Shown: piece by piece, positions 1-6,604 of the stretch | How the letters are laid out: every line of letters starts with the position of its first letter | How positions within the stretch are numbered: the first letter of the stretch is position 1 | NCBI GenBank assembly: GCA_016763185.1 | Contig: JAESUG010000026.1 | Coordinates: 1 to 42,380 of the forward strand | Direction: 5' to 3' | DNA: 42,380 bases | Source of the DNA: Robiginitomaculum sp. | Lineage (GTDB): Bacteria > Pseudomonadota > Alphaproteobacteria > Caulobacterales > Maricaulaceae | Made by a program: the position numbers and the translations under genes | Notes under the pieces: generated by a model | Databases searched by the model: none | What the model was told of the DNA's origin: nothing | The model's input: the letters and a program-made list of their open reading frames with translations, nothing else

Positions 1-100
1 CGCCAGCACCAATATCCAAACCGGCAGCGGCAGCAGCGTCATCGGCACCGCCACCGCTATCGGAAACTCGGCCACATTCCACGTCAGCTCCGGCGATTAA
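1..100 (+). CDS. C-terminal end of a repetitive surface protein (5' end outside window)
   Basis: An open frame enters from the left edge and ends at TAA (98-100). The visible 32 residues are very rich in Ser, Thr, Gly, Ala and Asn, with the pattern SVIGTATAIGNSATF, and contain no Cys. Such 'AxGNSA' repeats occur in secreted beta-structured adhesins and holdfast anchor proteins of the HfaD type in Caulobacterales. With only the tail visible this assignment is a guess; it could equally be another repeat-rich outer-surface protein. The gene is not obviously co-transcribed with what follows, because 268 bases including a degenerate intergenic repeat separate it from the next start. Confidence 0.5.
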   Translation, partial: ASTNIQTGSGSSVIGTATAIGNSATFHVSSGD

Positions 101-156
101 CCCACAGGTTATTTCTGGTTTCGGTCTTTGGATTTAATCCATACCTCAACCCTTTT

Positions 157-268
157 TTGGTCCCCAGCCTTCGCGTCTTCCTTCGGCTTGACCAGAGGAT
201 CCAGCCTTTTGGGAAATTCTTCATATAGCCACGAAGAACTGGGCCCCGATTTTCATTGGGCAACGGGT
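157..268. repeat. Degenerate copy of a dispersed intergenic repeat
   Basis: This non-coding stretch contains CTTCGGCTTGACCAGAGG (181-198), then GATCCAG, and later AAGAACTGGGCCC (234-246). The same order of pieces (CCGG-CTTGA-CCGG hairpin, tCCAG, AAGAACTGG) occurs in the block at 12011-12180. It looks like a decayed member of one intergenic repeat family. The minus-strand open frame across it (84-287) is a by-product of the repeat. Confidence 0.5.
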
Positions 269-368
269 TTTGGTTGATGGCTATCAAAATGCCTAAAATG
301 GGCCGTTATTTGCACATCTTTCACACATATTATAACGCAAAATGGTTGAGTAAAGCAGGATTAAACGG

Positions 369-1013
369 ATGAATTTCATCTCTGACACCGTAAAATCCAC
401 GGTGCATTTTTGCACCAAGGGACAAATAATCAAACCCATCATTTTGATGATTGGGTTTGGATGGTTGTTGCCAGTTGCCGTAATGGCCAATGACGTTGGG
501 GCGCAAATCTCGGTGGCGGCGATGGAGCGCACCCAGCACCAGATCACTTATGATGGCCGCTACCTCGCTCTTGCCTATCCTGGCGGTGATGTTCCTGCCA
601 ATATCGGGGTTTGTACGGATGTGGTGATCCGTACCTATCGTGCGATTGGGGTGGATTTACAGGTTTTGGTCCATGAGGATATGCAAGCAGCTTTTGCAGC
701 CTACCCAAATCATTGGGGAAACCGCAAACCAGATGCCAACATTGATCACCGGCGGGTGCCCAATTTGCAAACTTTTTTTACCCGCCATGGACAATCTTTT
801 GCGGTGGGGCAAGCTGATGCAACGGTCCAAGCTGGCGATCTTATCACTTGGATGCTACCGGGAAATTTACCACATATTGGCGTGGTCACGGATCAGCGAC
901 ACCCGGTTAGCGGCAAGTTGATGATTGTTCACAATGTTGGGTCTGGCCCAAAGCTAGAAGACGTGGTGCAGGCTTGGCTAATAACCGGCCATTATCGCTT
1001 TTTACCCAATTAA
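369..1013 (+). CDS. DUF1287 family secreted protein (NlpC/P60-like fold)
   Basis: The 214-residue product matches the DUF1287 pattern: GVCTDVVIRTYRAIGVDLQ, then a DxxIDHRRVPNLQTFF block, then AGDLITWMLPGNLPHIGVV and a late IVHNVG. Cys82, His169 and His188 are the likely catalytic-type residues of this papain-like/NlpC-related fold. The substrate is not established; a role on cell-wall peptides is an inference from fold. Residues about 20-40 are hydrophobic and end in AVMA-ND, so the protein is probably exported and cleaved near residue 40, after an unusually long n-region. The ATG at 369 is preceded by GCAGGA at a suitable distance. It converges on the next gene with a 10-base gap. Confidence 0.85.
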   Translation: MNFISDTVKSTVHFCTKGQIIKPIILMIGFGWLLPVAVMANDVGAQISVAAMERTQHQITYDGRYLALAYPGGDVPANIGVCTDVVIRTYRAIGVDLQVLVHEDMQAAFAAYPNHWGNRKPDANIDHRRVPNLQTFFTRHGQSFAVGQADATVQAGDLITWMLPGNLPHIGVVTDQRHPVSGKLMIVHNVGSGPKLEDVVQAWLITGHYRFLPN

Positions 1014-1023
1014 ACTCAGGTTG

Positions 1024-1929
1024 TTATCCGCCGCCGCCGACACCGCCGCTTAGGACCAAGGTCTTGCGTACCCGTTTACTAGACTCTTCGACCGTCATTT
1101 GCCGGGTGCGGGTTTCAATACGAGTTTTGGTGATTTGCTCGGTGAATTGTTCTTCGCGGGCGATCCGAACGATTTTAATCCCAACCCCAAATTTACGAAG
1201 CAATGAACGCTCATTGCAATTACGGCGCGGAGCTTGCGGACCACAAACGACCATGCCGCCTCTTTGATGCAGTAAGGCCTCGCCTTTGCCGCAAACCATG
1301 GTTCTGCCATTGTTAAACTGGCCGTGGCTCTGTCCGCCTTTCACATAATCGCCAAAGGTGATTTGCATCCAGGTTCCGGACATACAGCGAAATAGCTCGC
1401 CGACATACGTTGGCTCGACATGTTCATTGGGGTCGGGCCGTGATGCCGGGTGCGGGGTGCCGGCATCGTCCATGCACACCGCTTGTAAGACATAGATATT
1501 TTCAGTCCAACGGCTGCGGGTGATGCTCTCATAATAAGGCACTTCAATTTGTTCAGTAATGGTTTTGGTTTCGAGCTCGCCTTCTATCACCAAGCCTTCA
1601 ATCACGGTTGTGACCGAGCCATTATTGATGAACCCACCGCCACCACCGCCAAAAATAATTTGCTGCTGGCGTTGTTGGCCTTGAAAAATAAATCCCTGGC
1701 CGCCCCCAGAAAAATTACCACCTTTGTTCTTGTTCACCGTTGTCGAGCTCACCGTGATGTTTGGACCTTTTACATGAAAGCCGGGCACGCGAATCTCATG
1801 ATTCTTTTTCTTGGACTTGGCGCAACACGGGTCACCGCCGATGGCCGGTCCAGCGAATATCGAAACGCCAAACATGGTGGATGCCAACAAAGCAACCGAC
1901 AAGTATATTTTTGTGCGCACATGGGTCAT
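1024..1929 (-). CDS. Unrecognised secreted protein, Gly-rich with Cys pairs
   Basis: I do not recognise a family for this 301-residue product. It starts with a signal peptide (hydrophobic about residues 8-27, likely cleavage near FAGPA). After this come a DPCCAK segment, a low-complexity Gly/Gln/Asn part with the run FGGGGGGF, and a central part with VCMDDAG, FRCMSGTW, MVCGKG, VVCGPQ and RNCNER motifs. The C-terminal part is charged and Thr/Arg/Glu-rich (roughly residues 250-290), ending in a Gly-rich tail. Seven Cys in an exported protein suggest disulfides. GGAG lies 8 bases before the ATG. The Gly-rich composition and the neighbouring adhesin-like tail hint at an envelope or surface structure, but this is only context. 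Confidence 0.75.
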   Translation of the reverse strand: MTHVRTKIYLSVALLASTMFGVSIFAGPAIGGDPCCAKSKKKNHEIRVPGFHVKGPNITVSSTTVNKNKGGNFSGGGQGFIFQGQQRQQQIIFGGGGGGFINNGSVTTVIEGLVIEGELETKTITEQIEVPYYESITRSRWTENIYVLQAVCMDDAGTPHPASRPDPNEHVEPTYVGELFRCMSGTWMQITFGDYVKGGQSHGQFNNGRTMVCGKGEALLHQRGGMVVCGPQAPRRNCNERSLLRKFGVGIKIVRIAREEQFTEQITKTRIETRTRQMTVEESSKRVRKTLVLSGGVGGGG

Positions 1930-2351
1930 CAGGAAAACTCCGGTTTGTTTCCCAATGTATAAGCAAGAAATGAGCCGTTTTTATCGGAAACCCGCCCAAC
2001 GCTGAAAACCAATTCACTGACTTGAACGCATGAAATGATCTGTTATTTGGCATGATAAAAATATTTATTTTATTATTTATTTTCAACAAGTTATAAAATT
2101 ATCCCTGTACATAAATTGACCAAAACCACCGTAAAATATCGTCATTAAATTTCCACACACCGAGCCAACCAGTAGCCTTGGCCCGTCTATCAGGGAAAAT
2201 TCGCTGCTTGTTTTGCCTATCGCCCCCTGAAGCAGGCAATTTCTGCCGTGCAACCGTCCATATAAAATCATTGCGATATTTCGTACTCGTCAAGTAAATC
2301 TTTACGCTCGGCAACTATACTGCGCCAGAGAAAAGGAAATATAGACCCGCC
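1930..2351. other. Gene-free intergenic region, AT-rich
   Basis: This 422-base spacer lies between divergent genes and must hold both promoters. Bases about 2040-2110 are strongly AT-rich (runs of T/A around 2057-2085). A TATACT hexamer at 2316-2321 sits 31 bases before the GTG start of the PilZ gene and could be a -10 element, but no good -35 is visible. I see no credible open frame, tRNA or strong hairpin here. Confidence 0.4.
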
Positions 2352-2960
2352 GTGAGACCTGAAAAATTAGATAAACGTAAAGCGCGCATTGTCGCCCGCT
2401 TAGCAGCGGAACGGCGGCACTTTGTCCGTGGCAAATTGGAAATAAACGGTCGGTTTCTAGCTGCAAGTAATCGGGAATATCCGTGTCAAATCATCGATAT
2501 CTCCCCAGGTGGCCTCTCAATACAAAGTGATTTTTTGCCGCAACCGTCAGAAAAAATCGTCCTGATGATGGAGCATTTAGGTCGCGTTCAAGCCGAAGTG
2601 GTGCGTGAGTTGACCGGTGGTTTTGCAGCTTGCATCATGGCAACCTCGCGCAAACGCAATCAACTTGCCAGCGAGCTTACCTGGTTGATGAACGCTGAAC
2701 GGCTTGGCCTACAAGACGACCGTGCCGGTCCGCGCAATCCACACCAAGGCGATGTGCACGTGCAACTACATGACAGCACCCGGTTCATAGCCACAGCCGT
2801 TGATATCTCTGCTACCGGCATCGCCCTTGAAAGCACGGAAAAAGTGTCACTTGGTGAACCGGTCACCATTGGTCGATTGCAGGGAACCGTTAGTCGAAAA
2901 ACTGGATTTGGGTTTGCGGTAAAATTTGACCCACCTGACGAACAGGTTGAAGATGTTTGA
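2352..2960 (+). CDS. Tandem PilZ-domain protein
   Basis: This 202-residue protein has two PilZ-like halves. The first carries the c-di-GMP signature: an Arg cluster ERRHFVRG (about residues 20-27, RxxxR) followed by IIDISPGGLSIQ (about 47-58, DxSxxG). The second, from about residue 130, has VDISATGIALES (DxSxxG) but no clear RxxxR, so it probably does not bind nucleotide by itself. PilZ proteins act as c-di-GMP effectors for motility, adhesion or exopolysaccharide. No membrane segment or signal peptide is visible, so it should be cytosolic. The start is GTG; AAAGGA lies a little far upstream (about 13 bases). The GYF_2 gene follows after 35 bases and is probably co-transcribed. Confidence 0.88.
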   Translation: MRPEKLDKRKARIVARLAAERRHFVRGKLEINGRFLAASNREYPCQIIDISPGGLSIQSDFLPQPSEKIVLMMEHLGRVQAEVVRELTGGFAACIMATSRKRNQLASELTWLMNAERLGLQDDRAGPRNPHQGDVHVQLHDSTRFIATAVDISATGIALESTEKVSLGEPVTIGRLQGTVSRKTGFGFAVKFDPPDEQVEDV

Positions 2961-2995
2961 TCAACCCTATGTAACCCCTGCTTTTTGAGAACACA

Positions 2996-3508
2996 ATGAA
3001 TTGGTATATAAAAGTCCGCGATATGGTCTATGGACCTTATACAATTGAACGAATGACCAGCTTTGCTGCCGAAGGCCGAGTGGGTCCACAATCAGAAATT
3101 TCTGATAACCCCGACCATAGTTTCAAACCAGCAGGAGAAGACCCTGCGTTGCAAGCCATCTTCAACCCTGTACGTACCCAAGAAGAGCCGGTGGCAACCC
3201 CCAAACCTACGCCAGTGGCTTCGGCGGCGACCTTCCAGCAATTTGTGCTCTACACTGAGCTTGCACCGGCAACACGACAACCTTTTATTGCCAATCTTCG
3301 CCAGCTTGGCACATGGATTGAACCGATACCGGGGGTCTGGGTGATCAAATCGCCGGCGACAAGTGATCAGTTGCGCAATGTCCTATCGCGAGCACTGGAC
3401 GCACAGGATAGCTTGTTGGTGTTTGAAATTCACCAGGACCGTTCCGCTTGGTTTAACATTGGCGAAACGGCAGATCGCGAGATTAGGAAATTTCTTGCAA
3501 CAAATTGA
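2996..3508 (+). CDS. GYF_2 domain protein with a Cas2/SinR-like C-terminal half
   Basis: Residues 1 to about 50 form a GYF_2-type domain: MNWYIKVRDMVYGPYT has the W-Y...G-P-Y core, usually a peptide-binding or membrane-tethering module in bacteria. A Pro/Thr-rich linker follows (about 58-76). The C-terminal 95 residues read FVLYTELAP, then RQLGTWIEPIPGVWVIKSP, then SRALDAQDSLLVFEI and AWFN. That layout (Y-strand, long helix, 'GxW..l.s.WlVk', helix, 'ld..D.LlV.el') resembles small Cas2/SinR-like ferredoxin-fold proteins. This resemblance is my pattern judgement, not a search result. The acidic catalytic residue typical of Cas2 is not evident. It lies 35 bases after the PilZ gene and 43 before a lipoprotein gene. 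Confidence 0.75.
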   Translation: MNWYIKVRDMVYGPYTIERMTSFAAEGRVGPQSEISDNPDHSFKPAGEDPALQAIFNPVRTQEEPVATPKPTPVASAATFQQFVLYTELAPATRQPFIANLRQLGTWIEPIPGVWVIKSPATSDQLRNVLSRALDAQDSLLVFEIHQDRSAWFNIGETADREIRKFLATN

Positions 3509-3551
3509 GAATTGCTTTTTGCAAAAAAAAGCTTATGTATCCTGACCTTCA

Positions 3552-3989
3552 ATGAAGGACAGCTCTATGTCGACCCTTGTGCGATCAATTCTACTCATAT
3601 CCACCAGCGTTTTATCAGCCGCTTGCACCCAGCCGCAAACTTCTAGCGTGATCACGCCCGCACCAGATGTAACCGCGCATGCCGTCGTTCACTTGGCCCA
3701 ACAAGTCGAAGCACCAGCCGCAAACCAGCAGCACATCCAATTGTCCACCGAATTGGCAGAAAGAACTCGAGCTGAAGCGCAAGCTCGCAAATTTGCCGAC
3801 ACCAGAGTCAAACACGACCGGTTAAAACGAGAAGCCGAGGCGTCGGTGCAAAACGCCCTTCAGGCTGCCGAAGATCAAATTACCGCCCAAGCCGCAGCCA
3901 AAACCTTGGCCAACAAAACCAAATCAACAGCCGAAAAGCCTGCCGAAATCACCCAACAAATAGAGCCGAACACGCCGGCAATGTTCTAG
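3552..3989 (+). CDS. Small Ala/Gln-rich probable lipoprotein
   Basis: I do not recognise a family. The 145-residue product has a hydrophobic N-terminus ending LISTSVLSAACTQPQ, in which Cys25 could be lipidated; the lipobox is imperfect (Ser at -3). The mature part is Ala/Gln/Glu/Lys-rich, with residues about 60-125 predicted to form one long charged helix or coiled coil (ELAERTRAEAQARK...). The track start at 3552 gives a 5-residue extension; ATG at 3567 (MSTLV) is a good alternative that shortens the n-region. A short inverted repeat (GCTTTTT/AAAAAAGC, about 3513-3533) lies just upstream, so read-through from the GYF_2 gene may be reduced. Confidence 0.65.
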   Translation: MKDSSMSTLVRSILLISTSVLSAACTQPQTSSVITPAPDVTAHAVVHLAQQVEAPAANQQHIQLSTELAERTRAEAQARKFADTRVKHDRLKREAEASVQNALQAAEDQITAQAAAKTLANKTKSTAEKPAEITQQIEPNTPAMF

Positions 3990-3999
3990 GCTCTAGTGC

Positions 4000-4647
4000 T
4001 CAAATGGCGTCATCATGTAAGGCTGGTTGCCAATATTTGACGATCTTTTGCATATCGGGGCGCGGACGCTCAATCGGATTTTCACTGGCGGTGCCAAGGT
4101 GGAAAAACCCGGCAATGCGTTCGGTAACGCACAAGCCAAAAGCCTCACATATTTTAGGATCAACCGCGTACCAATAGCTGAGCCAAACCCCGGCAAACCC
4201 AGAGGCATTGGCGGCCAATAACAAGTTTTGCCCGACCGCGCCTACGGATAACTCTTGTTCCCAAACCGGAGTTTTGTGCGCCCTGTCCGGCGTGGAAACC
4301 AATGCGACCACAATCGGCGAACACGCAAATTTCCGAACTTCGGTGGCGACTTCATCTGCCGATGCCGTTTCGTTCAATTCAGCAAACCGCGCCCCAATTT
4401 GCTGAGCCGCTTCTTGTTTGGCGGCATCCGTAAAAACAATAAACCGCCAAGGTACCAACCGTCGATGATCCGGCACACGTGAGGCCAAGCGTAAAATCAA
4501 ATCAAGTTGCGATGGCGCCGGTCCAGGCGCACCCAATAGCGCCAAGGGTGTAGAACGTCTCGTGTTCAAAAAACCCAAAACTGGCGACGAATGTTGACTG
4601 GCGGCAAGCGGTTGCATCGCATCGGGCGGTACGTGTACACTGGACAT
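4000..4647 (-). CDS. Nitroreductase family protein (YdjA-like)
   Basis: This 215-residue protein belongs to the FMN-dependent nitroreductase superfamily. The N-terminal FLNTRRSTPLALLGAPGP matches the phosphate-binding RRS start of the family. It is followed by SRVPDHRRLVPWRFIV, which is typical of the YdjA branch, then by VGAVGQNLLLAANASGFAGVW and the late GFFHLGTASENPIERPRP. Such enzymes use NAD(P)H to reduce nitro or quinone-like compounds as dimers; the natural substrate is unknown. The product is about 30 residues longer than YdjA at the N-terminus. It is divergent from the TetR gene with 88 bases between starts, so the two may share regulation. Confidence 0.88.
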   Translation of the reverse strand: MSSVHVPPDAMQPLAASQHSSPVLGFLNTRRSTPLALLGAPGPAPSQLDLILRLASRVPDHRRLVPWRFIVFTDAAKQEAAQQIGARFAELNETASADEVATEVRKFACSPIVVALVSTPDRAHKTPVWEQELSVGAVGQNLLLAANASGFAGVWLSYWYAVDPKICEAFGLCVTERIAGFFHLGTASENPIERPRPDMQKIVKYWQPALHDDAI

Positions 4648-4735
4648 ATGGGTTCTCGCATTTTGAGCTTTTGACGGATAGATCCTGTCATGGCAAAAGG
4701 GATGCGAAATTTATCACTCTTTTGCAAGGACCAAA

Positions 4736-5392
4736 ATGCCAAGCCAAGCTGATACATGCAAACCGGAACCCGCAAGCCCGGCTGAACGCCGTCACCAGCG
4801 GGTTCGCAATTCAATTATTGCAGCAGCGGAAAAAATGTTTGCTCGTGAAGGGGAATTGGCCGTTTCCATGCGCCGATTGGCCGAAGAAACCGATTACTCC
4901 CCGGCGGCGCTGTATAAGTATTTTGGCTCCAAGGCAGAGGTGTTTAATGCGGTCCGCGAGTCGTTCTTTGAACGACTGATTACCCGCATTGATCACGCCA
5001 CCGAAAATCAACACGATGCTTGTGCCATGTGTCGCTCGACGGCGCGGGCCTATATTGAAACGGCACTGGAAAACCCCGGCACCTATTTGATGTCGTATTC
5101 AAGTTGGATGGACCATCGCTTTGCCGACGAAAATAGTTTTGGCAATCTGGCCGCCGCAAAACTAGAATCATTGATCGCCCATGGCATTGAAAGCGGCACC
5201 TTTCGGCAACAAGATGCGGCCCTAGCCAGCAAATCAGTCTGGGCCGCCGTCCACGGTTTAACCAGTCTCTTGCTACAGGTCGCCGAGCTAAAAACCGGCA
5301 TTGATGGTACCCAAGAATATTCAAACGAGGATATTATCGAATTTCATATTAATTTCATGATCAACGGCTTACGTTCCGACAATATGGCATAG
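4736..5392 (+). CDS. TetR/AcrR family transcriptional regulator
   Basis: The N-terminal helix-turn-helix is clear: RVRNSIIAAAEKMFAREG, then MRRLAEETDYSPAALYKYF and GSKAEVFNAVRESF (about residues 22-78). The C-terminal half, with ENPGTYLMSYSSWMDHRF and a late hydrophobic helix AVHGLTSLLLQVAEL, resembles the WHG-type ligand/dimer domain. It is 218 residues, usual for the family. The ATG at 4736 has AAGGA 8 bases upstream. The RND adaptor gene begins 108 bases downstream on the same strand, with a palindromic site between them (5408-5422), the usual arrangement for a local repressor of an efflux pump. The inducer is unknown. Confidence 0.92.
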   Translation: MPSQADTCKPEPASPAERRHQRVRNSIIAAAEKMFAREGELAVSMRRLAEETDYSPAALYKYFGSKAEVFNAVRESFFERLITRIDHATENQHDACAMCRSTARAYIETALENPGTYLMSYSSWMDHRFADENSFGNLAAAKLESLIAHGIESGTFRQQDAALASKSVWAAVHGLTSLLLQVAELKTGIDGTQEYSNEDIIEFHINFMINGLRSDNMA

Positions 5393-5407
5393 CGGCTATA
5401 CAAAAAA

Positions 5408-5422
5408 GTGAACACTGTTTAG
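5408..5422. promoter_or_regulatory. Candidate TetR operator before the efflux operon
   Basis: GTGAAC-ACT-GTTTAG is an imperfect 6-3-6 palindrome (two mismatches) placed 16 bases after the TetR stop and 79 before the adaptor start. A perfect version of the motif, GTGAAC-ATC-GTTCAC, occurs at 13978-13992. A TATATT at 5445-5450 could be a -10 hexamer just downstream. Binding by the adjacent TetR protein is inferred from position. Confidence 0.45.
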
Positions 5423-5500
5423 TTTCTTTTTTTTGCCACCTCCCTATATTGATCTAACCGACAAAGTTATGGCGAATTAAATTCGCACTGGAATACCCAA

Positions 5501-6604
5501 ATGACCAAATTTCATCTCGCATTGATTGCCGTTGGGTTCATCGGTGTCACTTTGTTTGCCGTGATCATCTCACAAGCCACCGCCCGCGAAGAACCAGACA
5601 CCGCCAAACCAGTGCCAGTGCCGGTCTTACAAGTAAGCATGCAAGAACAATTTGAAGTTTCCTCCGCTTGGCCAGGCACTGTGGTTGCCCGCCGCCAAAG
5701 CTGGCTTGGCTTTGAGCGCGGCGGATTGATTGTCAATATTCATGTCAATATCGGCGATGAAGTTCGCCAAGGCGATCGGTTATCTGCGTTGGATCGGGCG
5801 ACCCAAAAGGCAGATTTAATCTCTGCATTGGCCAATGTGCAACAAGCCCAAGCTGCCCTTAATCTCGCCCAAACCACCGCCAAACGCCAAGAAACTTTGG
5901 CAAGCTCCGGACATATTTCACCACAGCGCCTCGAAGAAGTTCAAGCCAATTTAGCCAATGCCGAAGCCGGGCTAGAGGTGGCCACCACCAATGCCGATGC
6001 GGTGCGCTCTAGGCGATCACAATCCTATATCACCGCCCCATTTGACGGAACGATCTCACAACGAAACTTGGATGAAGGGGCGATTGTCGCGTCCGGCACA
6101 CCGGTATTGGAGCTGGTGGAAACCGGGCAATTAGAACTACGCGTAGGTTTACCTGCTGACAAAGCGCACAACTTGAACAAAGACGCGGTGTTCGACGTTA
6201 CCTTGCCCACCGGCATGGCCCGTGCCAAATTTGAGCGGATGAGCCATGTCATCAATCCTGGCACGCAAACCGTGAACGTGGTTTTTCATTTTACCGCTGA
6301 AAACCCGATTGCTGTATCCGGACAAACCGCCCGCATTCATTTGGTGGATCAGCTTCGGGGGCGCGGGTTTGCGGTGCCATTATCGGCATTACGCGAAGGC
6401 CGCCGAGGTCTTTGGTCATTGTATGAGTTGTCCGCAAAAGACAGCGTTGGCGTATATATTTTATCACAAGTTCCCGTCGATATTTTATACGCCAATGAAC
6501 AATTGGCCTATGTTCGAGGCCCGATTAGTGATGGCCAATTGGTTTTAGAATCAGCTAGCCAAAACACCTCACTTGGCATGCGCGTGGTCCCGGTCGATGA
6601 GTGA
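5501..6604 (+). CDS. RND efflux periplasmic adaptor (membrane fusion protein)
   Basis: This 367-residue HlyD/AcrA-type adaptor has an N-terminal hydrophobic segment (residues about 5-27) that works as a signal peptide or anchor; there is no lipobox Cys. The lipoyl halves are visible as ERGGLIVNIHVNIGDEVRQG and YITAPFDGTISQRNLDEGAI, flanking an Ala/Gln-rich alpha-hairpin (about 100-165). The beta-barrel region follows. In the family the adaptor bridges the inner-membrane pump and an outer-membrane channel. The stop overlaps the pump start by 8 bases (ATGAGTGA), so translation is coupled. No channel gene is present nearby, so a TolC-like protein from elsewhere must be used. Confidence 0.93.
   Translation: MTKFHLALIAVGFIGVTLFAVIISQATAREEPDTAKPVPVPVLQVSMQEQFEVSSAWPGTVVARRQSWLGFERGGLIVNIHVNIGDEVRQGDRLSALDRATQKADLISALANVQQAQAALNLAQTTAKRQETLASSGHISPQRLEEVQANLANAEAGLEVATTNADAVRSRRSQSYITAPFDGTISQRNLDEGAIVASGTPVLELVETGQLELRVGLPADKAHNLNKDAVFDVTLPTGMARAKFERMSHVINPGTQTVNVVFHFTAENPIAVSGQTARIHLVDQLRGRGFAVPLSALREGRRGLWSLYELSAKDSVGVYILSQVPVDILYANEQLAYVRGPISDGQLVLESASQNTSLGMRVVPVDE

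Noticed and set aside
84-287. Minus-strand open frame of 67 codons
   Set aside because: It crosses the end of the upstream gene and a degenerate intergenic repeat, has no ribosome site, and shows repeat-derived residues.
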